From Desulfocurvibacter africanus subsp. africanus DSM 2603 (GTDB lineage: Bacteria > Desulfobacterota > Desulfovibrionia > Desulfovibrionales > Desulfovibrionaceae): a stretch of DNA of 64,000 bases. A program made the position numbers and the translations under genes. The stretch spans positions 1 to 64,000 of the forward strand of contig NZ_KE383873.1 in NCBI RefSeq assembly GCF_000422545.1, written 5' to 3'. The notes under the pieces are model-generated. The model saw only the letters and a list, made by a program, of their open reading frames with translations, was not told the origin of the DNA and did not search any database. Shown here piece after piece: positions 28,293 to 37,526 of the stretch (its first letter is position 1; every line of letters starts with the position of its first letter).

Positions 28293-29435
28293 CTATTCTC
28301 CAACCGCCGCGACTTGCGGCCGTAGCGTGATCTCAAGGTCGCTGCCCGAAGGCTCCGCGCGCAGCACGCGCCAATCGACGGCCTCGGCCACGGACTCGAC
28401 GCTACGGCCCGCGAAGGACGCAGGCGCGCGCTCGTCGCCCAGGGCGCGCGGGGCCAAAAAGACCTTCAACTCGTCGGCCGCGGATTGCAGGGCCAGACTC
28501 ATGGCCATGTGCCCGCCGCCCTCGCAGAGCACGTAATGGCCGCCGGCATCGCGCATGAAGCGCTCCAGTCCGGCCGCAAGGTCAAGTCCGCCAGCGGAAT
28601 GCTCGGGAAGACCCCACACGCGACAGCCCATGTCGCCCAGTCTGTCGGCCGTGTCCGAGCGGGCTGCTTCGTCCGTTGTCCAGAATATGAGTTCGCTTGG
28701 TCGTTCGCGCAAGAGGTAGAAGCTCGCGCTAATGCCCGTGAGCTTGCGCGTGGCCACGATGGCCAGGGGACGCTTGACCTGCGCGTTGCCCTCGGGCTGC
28801 AGGCGGCAGGTCAGGCGCGGGTCGTCGGCGCGCAGGGTGCCGCCGCCAATAAGCACCGCGTCGGAGCGGGCGCGCAGAAGCTGCACGCGGCGGTGCGATT
28901 CCTGGCCGCTCACGGACTCGGGCTTGCCCGTGGGGCCGCCGATGCGGCCGTCCAGGGTCATGGCCAGCTTGAGCGTGCACCAGGCGCGGCCCTTGGTCTT
29001 CCAAAGCATGAAGTCGGCGATGGCGTCTTGGCACTCCTGCTCCAGGACGCCTAGCTCCACCTGCACGCCCTTGGAGAGCAGGTACTCAGTCCCACGGCCC
29101 GGCACGGTAGGATTGAGATCCTTGCAGCCCACGAGTACGCGCTTGATGCCGGCTTCCAGGATCGCTTCGGTGCAGGGCGGAGTCTTGCCGTGGTGGCTGC
29201 AGGGCTCCAGGGTAACGTACATGTCGCAGGTCGAGGTATCCACTCCCTTGGCGCGAGCGTCGGCAATGGCTTCTCGCTCGGCGTGCGGGCCGCCGTATAT
29301 CTTGTGCCAGCCCTCGGCCACGACCTGTCCATCGCGCACGAGCACCGCACCCACGCATGGGTTTGGTGCGGTGAAGCCCCGGCAGCGCTCGGCGAGTTCC
29401 AGAGCGCGCCGCATGAAGATAGCGTGGTCAGTCAT
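28293..29435 (-). CDS. ribD: Bifunctional riboflavin deaminase/reductase RibD
   Basis: A 380-residue fusion carrying out the deamination and side-chain reduction steps of riboflavin synthesis. The deaminase half has the zinc site [10 protein letters not shown] and [11 protein letters not shown]; the reductase half begins around [20 protein letters not shown] with [20 protein letters not shown]-type sequence (quoted in part). Its start codon lies inside the end of the dCMP deaminase gene (8-bp overlap), so the two deaminases are translated together. Confidence 0.96.
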   Translation of the reverse strand: MTDHAIFMRRALELAERCRGFTAPNPCVGAVLVRDGQVVAEGWHKIYGGPHAEREAIADARAKGVDTSTCDMYVTLEPCSHHGKTPPCTEAILEAGIKRVLVGCKDLNPTVPGRGTEYLLSKGVQVELGVLEQECQDAIADFMLWKTKGRAWCTLKLAMTLDGRIGGPTGKPESVSGQESHRRVQLLRARSDAVLIGGGTLRADDPRLTCRLQPEGNAQVKRPLAIVATRKLTGISASFYLLRERPSELIFWTTDEAARSDTADRLGDMGCRVWGLPEHSAGGLDLAAGLERFMRDAGGHYVLCEGGGHMAMSLALQSAADELKVFLAPRALGDERAPASFAGRSVESVAEAVDWRVLRAEPSGSDLEITLRPQVAAVGE

Positions 29436-29886
29436 GGGGAATCTCCAATAGGCCGAAAGTCACGCCCGCCTCGGTCAGCATGCCTTGGGACAACTCGTCC
29501 GGGTAGGCCTCCGCGAACCAGATTTCCTTCACGCCCACGTTGATGAGCATCTTCGTGCAGATCAGGCAGGGCTGGGTGGTGCAGTAGATGCTAGCGCCCG
29601 AGATGTCCACGCCGTGGGTCGCGGCCTGGATGATGACGTTCTGCTCGGCGTGCAGGCCGCGGCACAGTTCGTGACGTTGGCCGGACGGGATGCCCATCTT
29701 TTCGCGCAGGCAGCCCACGTCCTCGCAGTGCGCCAGGCCCGAGGGCACGCCGTTGTAGCCCGTGGCCGCGATGCGCTTGTCCTTGACCGCTATGGCGCCC
29801 ACCTTGCGGCGCAGGCAGGTGCTGCGCTCGGCAACGAGGTAGGCGATCTTCATGAAGTATTCGGGCCAGGGCAGGCGACGGGACAT
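29428..29886 (-). CDS. dCMP deaminase (ComEB-like cytidine/deoxycytidylate deaminase)
   Basis: A 152-residue zinc deaminase converting dCMP to dUMP for thymidylate synthesis. The zinc site is in [10 protein letters not shown] (His-Ala-Glu with catalytic Glu) and [10 protein letters not shown] (PCxxC). A further Cys/His set in [12 protein letters not shown] with HELC matches the structural zinc of this family. The start at [11 protein letters not shown] has AAAGGAG upstream. A long hairpin lies 25 bp upstream of the start (29911..29957), and ribD overlaps its end. Confidence 0.93.
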   Translation of the reverse strand: MSRRLPWPEYFMKIAYLVAERSTCLRRKVGAIAVKDKRIAATGYNGVPSGLAHCEDVGCLREKMGIPSGQRHELCRGLHAEQNVIIQAATHGVDISGASIYCTTQPCLICTKMLINVGVKEIWFAEAYPDELSQGMLTEAGVTFGLLEIPHD

Positions 29887-29910
29887 GACGACTCCTTTGA
29901 TGCGGGAATC

Positions 29911-29957
29911 GGGGGGAAGGGAAACCCCCTTTTGAGAAAGGGGTTTCCCTTCCCCCC
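29911..29957. repeat. Long GC-rich hairpin upstream of the dCMP deaminase gene
   Basis: GGGGGGAAGGGAAACCCC pairs perfectly (18 bp) with GGGGTTTCCCTTCCCCCC; after one bulged C the stem continues with TTT/AAA around a small loop. On the minus strand it lies after the glyA terminator and just before the deaminase start, so it could be a second terminator/attenuator or a genome-wide palindromic repeat; I recall similar purine-arm palindromes in Desulfovibrio intergenic regions but cannot verify copies here. Confidence 0.75.
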
Positions 29958-30050
29958 GAGCCCCCCATCCTTTCCTCAAAACATTTTAATATCTTACAAG
30001 GCCAAGCTCGACGCGTGATGGCGTGTGAACGTTCAACGCACCTGGGCCGC

Positions 30051-30086
30051 AAAAAAAGGGGGACCGGGGGAGCCTAGCTCCCCCGG
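30051..30086 (-). terminator. Rho-independent terminator of glyA
   Basis: Minus-strand stem CCGGGGGAGC / GCTCCCCCGG with a three-base loop, followed by TCCCCC and seven T residues. It lies about 25 bp past the glyA stop and would at least partly separate the fatty-acid/glyA block from the riboflavin block. Confidence 0.9.
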
Positions 30087-30111
30087 CCGCCGGAGGCAAA
30101 TTCTATCTATC

Positions 30112-31350
30112 TTACCAAGCGAAGATCGGGAACTCCCGCGCGAAAACGTTCACCCGCTTCTTGATATCGGCGAGCTTGCTCTCGTTGCCGATGCTGGCCA
30201 GAGCCTCGACAATCCATGCGCCAACCTGCTCCATCTCTTTTTCCTTCATGCCGCGCGTGGTCAGCGCCGGGGTTCCCAGACGCACGCCAGAAGTGATGAA
30301 GGGCGAGCGGGTCTCGAAGGGCACGGTATTTTTGTTGACCGTGATGCCGGCCTTGTCCAGAGATATCTCGGCGTCCTTGCCCGTGAATTCCTTGTTGGTC
30401 AGGTCCACGAGCATGAGGTGGTTGTCCGTGCCGCCGGATACGAGGCTGTAGCCCGCGTCAGTCAGGGTCTTGGCCAGTACCTTTGCGTTCTTGACTACCT
30501 GCTGCTGGTAGATCTTGAACTTGGGGGACAGGGCCTCGCCGAAGGCAACGGCCTTGGCCGCTATGATGTGCATGAGCGGGCCGCCCTGGATGCCGGGGAA
30601 GATCTGCGAGTTGAGAGTCTTGCCGAATTCCTCGGAGGACAGGATCATGCCGCCGCGCGGGCCGCGCAGGGTCTTGTGCGTCGTCGTGGTGGTGTAGTGC
30701 GCGTGCTCGATGCAGTTCGGGTGCACGCCGGCGGCGATGAGGCCGGCGATATGCGCCATGTCCACCATGAGCTTGGCGCCCACGGAGTCGGCGATCTGGC
30801 GGAAGCGGGGAAAATCCAGAGTACGCGGGTAGGCCGATGCGCCGGCGATGATCATCTTGGGCTTGTGCTCGTCGGCCAGGCGCTGCACTTCATCGTAGTC
30901 GATGGTGCCGGTCTCGCGGGACACGCCGTAGGACACGATCTTGTAGAGCCGGCCCGAGAAGTTGACCGGCGAACCGTGGGTCAGGTGGCCGCCATGGGAG
31001 AGGTTCATGCCGAGCACCGTGTCGCCGGGCTGCAGAGCGCCGAAGTACACGGCCATGTTGGCCTGTGAGCCTGCATGGGGCTGCACGTTGGCGTACTGCG
31101 CCCCGAAGAGCCGCTTGGCGCGTTCGATGGCCAGGTTTTCGGCCATGTCCACGAATTCGCAGCCGCCATAGTAACGCTTGCCGGGGTAGCCCTCGGCGTA
31201 CTTGTGGGTCAGCACGCTGCCCATGGCCTGACGTACGGCAGTGGATGTGAAGTTCTCGGAGGCGATGAGTTCCAGGCCGCTCACCTGGCGGTCGCACTCC
31301 AGGGTGATGGCCCTGGCCAGTTCCGGGTCTTGCATGAGGAGTTCTTCCAT
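30112..31350 (-). CDS. glyA: Serine hydroxymethyltransferase
   Basis: A 412-residue PLP enzyme interconverting serine and glycine with transfer of the one-carbon unit to tetrahydrofolate. The PLP lysine is in [14 protein letters not shown], and the folate-binding/N-terminal blocks [20 protein letters not shown] and [16 protein letters not shown] are typical. Normal length. In this window trmFO also depends on the methylene-tetrahydrofolate it generates. It is about 100 bp downstream of fabF on the same strand and is followed by a terminator. Confidence 0.97.
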   Translation of the reverse strand: MEELLMQDPELARAITLECDRQVSGLELIASENFTSTAVRQAMGSVLTHKYAEGYPGKRYYGGCEFVDMAENLAIERAKRLFGAQYANVQPHAGSQANMAVYFGALQPGDTVLGMNLSHGGHLTHGSPVNFSGRLYKIVSYGVSRETGTIDYDEVQRLADEHKPKMIIAGASAYPRTLDFPRFRQIADSVGAKLMVDMAHIAGLIAAGVHPNCIEHAHYTTTTTHKTLRGPRGGMILSSEEFGKTLNSQIFPGIQGGPLMHIIAAKAVAFGEALSPKFKIYQQQVVKNAKVLAKTLTDAGYSLVSGGTDNHLMLVDLTNKEFTGKDAEISLDKAGITVNKNTVPFETRSPFITSGVRLGTPALTTRGMKEKEMEQVGAWIVEALASIGNESKLADIKKRVNVFAREFPIFAW

Positions 31351-31448
31351 GGTCTTCCCTCTTGTTAGAAAGAGCGTCGTGCGTAGCCGGGGGCTGGCGC
31401 GGCCCGGCTGGCTCGGACGGAAGGCGGGGGCGCGAGGCCCCCGCTCGG

Positions 31449-32690
31449 CTATCCGTCGAATTTCTTCATCAGCACGGAACAGTTGGTTCCGCCGAAACCG
31501 AAGGAGTTGCTCAACGCGTAGGGCATGTCCAGCTTGCGCGGCGCCGTTACGCAGTCGAGGTCCATCTCCGGGTCGGGATTTTCCAGGTTGATGGTGGGCG
31601 GCACAAGGCTTTCCACCATGCTCTTGACCATGATGACCGTTTCGACGCCGCCCGCGCCGCCCAGCAAGTGGCCGAAGAGCGACTTGTTGGCCGTGAGCGC
31701 GATCTTGGGCGCGTGTTCACCGAAGACGGTCTTGATGGCTCTGACTTCGCACATGTCGCCTGCGGGCGTGGACGTGGCGTGGCAGTTGATGTGCGCTACC
31801 ACCGAAGGCTCCACGTTGGCTTCCTTGAGGGTAGCGCGCATGGAGCGGGCCATGCCGTCGCCGTTCTCGGGCGGCGCGGCCATGTGGTAGGCGTCGGCCG
31901 AGGCGCCGAAGCCCACGACCTCGGCAAGGATCTTGGCTCCGCGAGCCTTGGCGGTCTCCAGGGACTCCAGGAGCATGAGACCGCAGCCTTCGCCCATGAC
32001 GAAACCGTCACGGTCGCGGTCAAAAGGCCGCGAAGCGCGCTCCGGGTCGTCATTGCGCGTGGACAGCGCCTTCATGACATTGAAGCCGGCGATGCCCAAA
32101 GACGTGATGGTGGACTCGGAGCCGCCGCAGATAAAGGCGTCGGCCCGGCCGAGCATGATGTCGGTGTAGGCGTAGCCGATGGCGTGCAGACCCGAGGCGC
32201 AGGCCGAGGTGGTGCACAGGTTGGGGCCGCGCGCACCCAGGAAGATTGAGACCTGGCCCGCTGCCATGTTGGCGATGAGCACCGGGATGAAGAAGGGCGT
32301 GATGCGCTTGGGCCCGGACTGGAGCATCTTGGAGTGGTTGACCTCGATGGTGTGTAGGCCACCGAGCCCCACACCGATCATGGTGCCTACGCGGTCGGCA
32401 TTGTCGGGCGTAATCTTGAAGCCCGAGTCGTCCATGAGCATCTTGCTGCAGGCAACGGCATACTGGGTGAATGTATCCATCCTCCGAGCCTGCTTGATAT
32501 CCATGTACTGCTCGGGATCGAATCCCTTGACCGAGCCGGCGATCTTGGTGGCGAAGTTGGTGGTGTCGAACTGGGTGATGGGCCCGACGCCGGACTTGCC
32601 AGCAAGCATATTGCGCCAGGTTGTCTCCAGGTCGTTGCCAAGGGGCGTTATTGTCGAGAGCCCGGTGACGACTACCCTGTTTCCGATCAT
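31449..32690 (-). CDS. fabF: 3-oxoacyl-ACP synthase II
   Basis: A 413-residue condensing enzyme that elongates acyl-ACP with malonyl-ACP. The Cys-His-His triad is visible: Cys in [13 protein letters not shown], His in [13 protein letters not shown] and His in [12 protein letters not shown]. Sequence begins [17 protein letters not shown], the standard opening. It follows acpP by about 110 bp. Confidence 0.97.
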   Translation of the reverse strand: MIGNRVVVTGLSTITPLGNDLETTWRNMLAGKSGVGPITQFDTTNFATKIAGSVKGFDPEQYMDIKQARRMDTFTQYAVACSKMLMDDSGFKITPDNADRVGTMIGVGLGGLHTIEVNHSKMLQSGPKRITPFFIPVLIANMAAGQVSIFLGARGPNLCTTSACASGLHAIGYAYTDIMLGRADAFICGGSESTITSLGIAGFNVMKALSTRNDDPERASRPFDRDRDGFVMGEGCGLMLLESLETAKARGAKILAEVVGFGASADAYHMAAPPENGDGMARSMRATLKEANVEPSVVAHINCHATSTPAGDMCEVRAIKTVFGEHAPKIALTANKSLFGHLLGGAGGVETVIMVKSMVESLVPPTINLENPDPEMDLDCVTAPRKLDMPYALSNSFGFGGTNCSVLMKKFDG

Positions 32691-32800
32691 ATCAGATCCC
32701 TTCGGATGGGTTGTTTACTAAAGAAAGCGAGCGTCTTACGCGCCGCCAGCGGCCGCAAGACGCCCGAAACCGCGCATGGAGCAGTCTCCGCCAACGGCGG

Positions 32801-33031
32801 TTACTGCTTGGACTGGATATAGGAGATGGCGTCCTTGACCTTGAGGAGCTTCTGGGCGTCCTCGTCGTCGATCTCGATGCCGAATTCCTCTTCCATGGCC
32901 ATTATGAGCTCGGTGAGGTCCAGGGAGTCGGCGCCCAGATCGTCCACGAAGGAGGCTTCGGGCTTTACATCCTCGGCGGAAACGCCAAGCTGGTCCACAA
33001 TGATCTCTTTGACTTTGGCTTCAACGGACAT
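32801..33031 (-). CDS. acpP: Acyl carrier protein
   Basis: A 76-residue acidic carrier. The phosphopantetheine attachment Ser is at about residue 36 in [18 protein letters not shown]. It lies between fabG and fabF, the standard order, with a 30-bp gap from fabG. The final GTACATGTAAC-like boundary shows no extra gene. Confidence 0.97.
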   Translation of the reverse strand: MSVEAKVKEIIVDQLGVSAEDVKPEASFVDDLGADSLDLTELIMAMEEEFGIEIDDEDAQKLLKVKDAISYIQSKQ

Positions 33032-33061
33032 AGTCCCTCCAACATTCGAAGTCGAGTTGAG

Positions 33062-33805
33062 TTACATGTACATGCCACCGTTCACGGCCAGGACCTGGCC
33101 CGTGACGTATCCGGCGCCTTCCGAGGCGAGGAAGGACACCGCTGCCGCGATGTCCGCCGCCTGCCCAAGGCGTTTGAGGGGGATACGCTCGAGCAGGGAT
33201 TCCCTGACCTTGTCCGGAAGCACGGCGGTCATGTCGGTTTCGATGAATCCTGGAGCAACGGCGTTGACCGTCACGTTGCGGCTAGCCAGCTCCAGTGCCG
33301 AGGCCTTGGTCAGGCCGATGAGCCCGGCCTTGGCCGCCGAGTAGTTGGCCTGACCGGCATTGCCGGATTGCCCAACCACTGATGAGATATTGATTATGCG
33401 GCCTTCCCGTTGGCGGGTCATGATCTTGGCGGCCTCGCGCAGGAAGGCGAACGCTCCGGAAAGGTTGATATCCAGGACCTTGTCCCAGTCATCGTCCTTC
33501 ATGCGCATGATCAGCCCGTCACGGGTAATGCCTGCATTGTTCACCAAGACGCTGAGCAGTACCTTGTCCTTGATCTCCCCGGCGAAGAAGCGAGCGACGG
33601 CTTCCCGATCGCCTGAATCGAGCAGGAAAGCCTTTGCCTTGCCGCCCGAAGCCGCGATCTCGGCCACGACCTGCTCGGCCAGCTCGGGCTTGCTCACATA
33701 CGTCAGATAGACCTGAAAGCCGTCGGCAGCCAGGCGCTTGGCGATTTCCTTGCCTATGCCGCGGGAGCCGCCGGTGACCAGCGCAGTTTTGGTAAGTTCA
33801 CTCAT
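33062..33805 (-). CDS. fabG: 3-oxoacyl-ACP reductase
   Basis: A 247-residue SDR of fatty-acid elongation using NADPH. Cofactor motif TGGSRGIG near residue 11, NNAG at about 88-91, and catalytic Ser-Tyr-Lys in NISSVVGQSGNAGQANYSAA and the following K. The C-terminal VLAVNGGMYM end is typical. It lies between fabH and acpP in the fatty-acid block. Confidence 0.96.
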   Translation of the reverse strand: MSELTKTALVTGGSRGIGKEIAKRLAADGFQVYLTYVSKPELAEQVVAEIAASGGKAKAFLLDSGDREAVARFFAGEIKDKVLLSVLVNNAGITRDGLIMRMKDDDWDKVLDINLSGAFAFLREAAKIMTRQREGRIINISSVVGQSGNAGQANYSAAKAGLIGLTKASALELASRNVTVNAVAPGFIETDMTAVLPDKVRESLLERIPLKRLGQAADIAAAVSFLASEGAGYVTGQVLAVNGGMYM

Positions 33806-33906
33806 TGTCTGGATTTACTTTCCTTGTCGAAACAATTGCCCTGGACTTACTAGCCGAAATGCGCCGCGACTGCAATGCATTCCTGCTCGCCCAAGCACAA
33901 AGAGAC

Positions 33907-34905
33907 CTAGAAGCGCAGCAGGGCCGAGCCCCAGGTGAAGCCTCCGCCAAAGGTGGCCAGAAGCACCAGATCGCCGGCCTTGATAAAGCCTGTCTGCAGG
34001 GCCTCGGCCAAGGCAATGGGTATGCTGGCCGCGGACGTATTGCCGTAGCGGTCCAAGTTGACGAAAATCTTTTCCTCGGGAATCGCCAGCTTCTTGCCCA
34101 CATGCTCGATGATGCGCAGGTTGGCCTGGTGGGAGATGCATACGTCCACCTGCTCCACTCCGAAGCCGTTGCGTTCAAGGACTTCGCGGGACACGGACTC
34201 CATGGAGCGGACAGCGTGCTTGAATACATCGCGGCCCTGCATCTGGATGAAAAAATCCTCGCACACGCTCTCACCCAGGGCATAGGGTCTGGCCGAGCCT
34301 CCACCCTTGATGGTCAGGAAATCCCCCAGGGCGCCGTCGCTGCGCAGCAGTACGTCCATGACGGTCGCGGATTTGTCGCCGCGTGGCTTGGACGCGAGCA
34401 CCGCGGCGCCGGCCCCGTCGCCGAAGAGCACGCAGGTGGAGCGGTCGGCCCAGTTGGTGCGCGAGGTGAGAACCTCGGCCGCGGTCACAAGCACCACGGC
34501 GTCGGGATGCAGAGCAAGAATGGCCCGAGCCGTCTCCAGGCCGTAAAGGAAACCGGAGCAGGCCGCGCTGATGTCCATGGCCATGGCCCCGTTCAGCCCT
34601 AGCTTGTGCTCAAGGATGCAGGCTGTGGACGGCGTATAGCTGTCGGGAGTCAAAGTGGGGCAGATGATGTGAGTCAACTCGCTGGGCAGGATGCCAGCGG
34701 CATCCAGGGCTTTGCGAGCGGCCGCCAGGGCCAGGTCCGAAGAGCTGGTTCCGACTTCGGCGATGTGCCGCTCGCGGATGCCTGTCCGCGAGGTGATCCA
34801 CTCGTCGCTGGTCTCGACCATGCGCTCCAGATCACGGTTAGTCAGAACTTTCTCGGGCACGTGGAAGCCGAGCCCGAGGATATAGGCGGAACTAGGAGTA
34901 GTCAT
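33907..34905 (-). CDS. fabH: 3-oxoacyl-ACP synthase III
   Basis: A 332-residue enzyme that starts fatty-acid synthesis from acyl-CoA and malonyl-ACP. The triad is Cys in DISAACSGFLYGLE, His in VCISHQANLRII and Asn in DRYGNTSAASIP. Opening sequence SAYILGLGFHVPEKVLTNRD fits the family. It follows plsX closely on the minus strand. Confidence 0.96.
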   Translation of the reverse strand: MTTPSSAYILGLGFHVPEKVLTNRDLERMVETSDEWITSRTGIRERHIAEVGTSSSDLALAAARKALDAAGILPSELTHIICPTLTPDSYTPSTACILEHKLGLNGAMAMDISAACSGFLYGLETARAILALHPDAVVLVTAAEVLTSRTNWADRSTCVLFGDGAGAAVLASKPRGDKSATVMDVLLRSDGALGDFLTIKGGGSARPYALGESVCEDFFIQMQGRDVFKHAVRSMESVSREVLERNGFGVEQVDVCISHQANLRIIEHVGKKLAIPEEKIFVNLDRYGNTSAASIPIALAEALQTGFIKAGDLVLLATFGGGFTWGSALLRF

Positions 34906-34964
34906 GTAATTTTTATGTGCTCAGGTTCGTGCCGCGCAAGCGGCTTGCGGAATCAGCCGGAGGG

Positions 34965-36017
34965 CTACTGCCCCTCGGCCGCGACGCGGGTGCGCAGGAA
35001 CATGGTCAGTTCCTCGTTCCGTGACAGGGCGCGTACGAGGCGCCCGTTGGCGTCATTCTTCACGAAAGTGCTTGCCATGTCCACGGCGCTGTTTATGGCC
35101 TTTATATTCGACTTGCCATGGCAAACGATGACGATACCGGACAAGCCGAGCAGGGGCGCTCCGCCGTACTCGGCGTAGTCCGTCAGGCGCTTGAAGCGCT
35201 TGAGCGCTCCGATGGCCAGCACGGTGCCCAATTTGGACAGTATGCTCCGGGTCAGCTCGCCCTTGAGCATGCGGCCCATAGACGTGGCCAAGCCTTCGGA
35301 GAGCTTGAGAGCCACATTGCCCACAAATCCGTCGCAAACCACCACGTCGATGTCGCCGGTGAAAATGTCCCGGCCTTCCACGTTGCCAAGAAAGTTTAGC
35401 GAGGACTTGCGGAAGATGTCGTAGGCTTCCTTGACTTGGATGTTACCCTTGCCCTCTTCTTCGCCAATGGACAGAATGCCCACGCGGGGTTTCTCGTAAC
35501 CGAGCACCGTCTTGGCCAGCACATCGGCCATGAGTCCGAATTGGAAGAGGTGGTAGGGCTTGGCGTCTACGTTGGCGCCCACGTCGATGAGCACCACGGG
35601 TTTTTTTTCGGTGGGTAGAAAGCTGGCCAGAGCCGGCCGCTCCACACCCTCGATGCGCCCGAGCACGAACATACCGCAGGCCAATGTGGCCCCGGAATTG
35701 CCCGCGCTGACCACGCCGTCGGCCTTGCCTTCCTTAACCAGTCGGCAAGCCACGTGGATGGATGAATCTTTCTTGCGACGCAGAATCTCCGAGGGCTTGT
35801 CCTCCATGGTCACCACCTGGCTGGCGGGAACTACTTCGATGGACAGGCCCTTGGTGTCATGCTTGGCCAACTCGGCCTCGATCTGGGCAGGATCGCCGAC
35901 CAGGAGCAGCGTGCAGCCGCCCTGTCGGGCGGCGTTCAAGGCCCCCGGCACAACCACCGAGGGCCCGAAATCGCCGCCCATGGCGTCCACGGCTATGCGC
36001 GGATTATTCGTTGGCAT
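34965..36017 (-). CDS. plsX: Phosphate acyltransferase PlsX
   Basis: A 350-residue peripheral membrane enzyme making acyl-phosphate from acyl-ACP for phospholipid synthesis. Family blocks seen: RIAVDAMGGDFGPSVVVPGA at the N-terminus, IEVVPASQVVTMEDKPSEIL, and GNSGATLACGMFVLGRIEGV. Its start lies inside the end of rpmF (14-bp overlap), so rpmF and plsX are translated together, as in many bacteria. Confidence 0.97.
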   Translation of the reverse strand: MPTNNPRIAVDAMGGDFGPSVVVPGALNAARQGGCTLLLVGDPAQIEAELAKHDTKGLSIEVVPASQVVTMEDKPSEILRRKKDSSIHVACRLVKEGKADGVVSAGNSGATLACGMFVLGRIEGVERPALASFLPTEKKPVVLIDVGANVDAKPYHLFQFGLMADVLAKTVLGYEKPRVGILSIGEEEGKGNIQVKEAYDIFRKSSLNFLGNVEGRDIFTGDIDVVVCDGFVGNVALKLSEGLATSMGRMLKGELTRSILSKLGTVLAIGALKRFKRLTDYAEYGGAPLLGLSGIVIVCHGKSNIKAINSAVDMASTFVKNDANGRLVRALSRNEELTMFLRTRVAAEGQ

Positions 36018-36198
36018 CGGTCTTTTCTGCGATCCTTAGCATCTGACGACCCTTGTACGTGCCACAGCTCGGGCAGATGCGATGCGGCAAAGTGGGCTCG
36101 CCGCATTTGCAGAAGATCACGTTGGGAATGGCCACGTGATCATGGGAACGGCGCATGCCAATCTTGGACTTGGATTTTCTATACTTTGGTACCGCCAT
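36004..36198 (-). CDS. rpmF: 50S ribosomal protein L32 (bL32)
   Basis: A 64-residue basic protein beginning AVPKYRKSKSKIGMRRSHD. It carries four zinc-ligand cysteines (CKC and CPSC), so it is the zinc-containing form. It lies between the YceD/DUF177 gene and plsX, the typical arrangement, with its 3' end overlapping plsX. Confidence 0.97.
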   Translation of the reverse strand: MAVPKYRKSKSKIGMRRSHDHVAIPNVIFCKCGEPTLPHRICPSCGTYKGRQMLRIAEKTDANE

Positions 36199-36232
36199 GA
36201 CTAGCCTCTCTTTATTGTTGCGGTCGTGCGAC

Positions 36233-36760
36233 CTAGTCTTTCTTTGTTAACTTGAAGCCGCGCAGCGCGGCCAGGCGCGGGTCGCCTTCATCAGAAGAAC
36301 AGGCGCATTCTTCCTGATTGAGGTTCTTGCCGCATGTGGGACACAGACCCTTGCAGTATTTCGAACACAAAAGCTTCACCGGGAGGTTTAGAGAGAACTC
36401 CTCCCAGAGCATTTCGGCCGGGTTGAGCTCCAGATGGTCGCGCTCCCGACGCAAAAGCTGGCTCTGCTCGCCTGCTGCGTTGCCTCCAGCCTCTTCGTAA
36501 AGCTCGAACGGCAGGTCCACCACATGCTCCACGTCGCCAGTGCAGCGGGAGCATTCAAGGATGACCGAGCCGGTCAGGCGGCCGCGAACCAGCACTCCAC
36601 TCTTTTGAGGATAGACCGTGAAGGTCGCCTCAAGCGGCTTGCCCGACTTGACGGGCAAACGAAATTCCCGCCAGTAGGTTTCCCAGGTGGACTGGTCCGA
36701 AAATGAAAACTCCCGACCCTCGGCCGGGATATCCTTGAGTGAAATCCAAACTTCAGCCAT
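36233..36760 (-). CDS. DUF177 / YceD family protein
   Basis: A 175-residue protein of the YceD family, found next to rpmF throughout bacteria and linked in some species to 23S rRNA processing or 50S maturation. It has the family block with two Cys in ECSRCTGDVEHVVDLPFELY, and a C-terminal Cys cluster CSKYCKGLCPTCGKNLNQEE followed by CAC, which could bind zinc. The start at MAEVWISL is preferred over a Met seven codons upstream because GAGGAAG stands just before it. It heads the long minus-strand run. Confidence 0.92.
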   Translation of the reverse strand: MAEVWISLKDIPAEGREFSFSDQSTWETYWREFRLPVKSGKPLEATFTVYPQKSGVLVRGRLTGSVILECSRCTGDVEHVVDLPFELYEEAGGNAAGEQSQLLRRERDHLELNPAEMLWEEFSLNLPVKLLCSKYCKGLCPTCGKNLNQEECACSSDEGDPRLAALRGFKLTKKD

Positions 36761-36778
36761 ACTTCCTCGCAAGGGAGC

Positions 36779-36807
36779 CATCTATTGCGAACGAGTCCCT
36801 TTGTCAA
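36779..36807 (-). promoter_or_regulatory. Candidate promoter for the yceD-rpmF-plsX-fab run
   Basis: On the minus strand a perfect TTGACA (36807..36802) is followed after 17 bp by TAGATG (36784..36779), which matches the -10 consensus at three of six positions. The start point would fall about 12 bases before the yceD ATG, leaving just room for its ribosome site. Confidence 0.45.
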
Positions 36808-36819
36808 GAACAGAGGGGG

Positions 36820-36846
36820 TTGCTATTCCTAAAAGAAGACTATAAG
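36820..36846 (+). promoter_or_regulatory. Possible promoter for rpmB
   Basis: TTGCTA is followed after a short 15-bp spacer by TATAAG (five of six -10 matches) about 110 bp upstream of rpmB. The short spacer lowers confidence. Confidence 0.3.
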
Positions 36847-36955
36847 GAAGCATGTTCCTCGCGCAAGCATAAAAGCGGCAACCGGGCATCGGCGGGCGCG
36901 ACGAGTCCGGGAGCAGCCGAGAAAACGATTTTCGTAACATTTGAGGAGGCATTCC

Positions 36956-37159
36956 ATGTCCAGGAAGTGCGAAATCTGCGAAAAGCACCGCAGCGTGGGC
37001 AACAACGTGAGCCACGCCAACAACAAGACCAAGCGTGTGTTCCAGCCCAACCTGCAGAAGGTCCGCGTGCTGCTGCCCTCGGGAGAGGTCAAGCACATGA
37101 AGGTCTGCACCCGTTGCATCCGTTCCGGCAAGGTAGTCAAGCCTGTGGCTAACGCCTAG
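36956..37159 (+). CDS. rpmB: 50S ribosomal protein L28 (bL28)
   Basis: A 67-residue basic ribosomal protein. It begins [20 protein letters not shown] and has a second Cys pair in [11 protein letters not shown], so it is the zinc-binding (C+) form. A TGAGGAGG site precedes the ATG at MSRKCEIC. It is transcribed away from the yceD-rpmF run and ends at a strong terminator. Confidence 0.97.
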   Translation: MSRKCEICEKHRSVGNNVSHANNKTKRVFQPNLQKVRVLLPSGEVKHMKVCTRCIRSGKVVKPVANA

Positions 37160-37183
37160 ACTGACCCCGACTTTTGAACGCCG

Positions 37184-37219
37184 GCCCCGATTCCCTAAGG
37201 AACCGGGGCTTTCTTTTTT
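37184..37219 (+). terminator. Rho-independent terminator of rpmB
   Basis: GCCCCGATTCC pairs with GGAACCGGGGC around CTAA, followed by TTTCTTTTTTG. Confidence 0.92.
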
Positions 37220-37526
37220 GTTCTATCCATCCTCTGTAGTCGTAGTGCCATGTTTTGTCGTCTGCTGCTGCAGCCATGACATAGCCGTAAGCGTCCATGC
37301 TCGTTCCAGGAATCAATAAGGACAGTACTTGCAAGCCGGCCTTCGCGTTTTCAGTTTCTTTTTCCGTGCAAGAAACCGATTCTGCTTGTCCATAAGCCTC
37401 CATTTAATGTATATCTCGCAGTATGGCCGTCTTTCGGCCAGAAATGGAATGCGGCCTGAAGTCCATAAGTCGTGGCTTCCGGCACGCACGGTGAAACCGT
37501 GTGGAAGCAGTAAGGGAAAAGGGGCT
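37220..37526 (+). other. Upstream region of the LuxR-like regulator
   Basis: About 300 bp without a supported gene and of lower GC than its surroundings. A possible promoter is TTGTCC (37386..37391), 18-bp spacer, TATATC (37410..37415), about 110 bp before the regulator start. A run of pyrimidine-rich sequence follows the rpmB terminator. Short open frames here overlap the terminator and are not accepted as genes. Confidence 0.35.

Noticed and set aside
29887-30111. Possible FMN riboswitch before the riboflavin genes
   Set aside because: None of the conserved RFN-element boxes could be found here or before ribE/ribBA; the hairpins present are simple palindromes.
37313-37393. 26-codon minus-strand frame starting MDKQNRFLARKKK after a GGAGG
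   Set aside because: Very short, ribosome site too close to the ATG, no sign of conservation; chance is likely.
37149-37403. Minus-strand frame of 84 codons between rpmB and the LuxR-like gene
   Set aside because: It runs through the rpmB terminator and overlaps the rpmB stop, and has no ribosome site; the central DAYGYVMAAAADDKTWHYDY stretch looks protein-like but is not enough.
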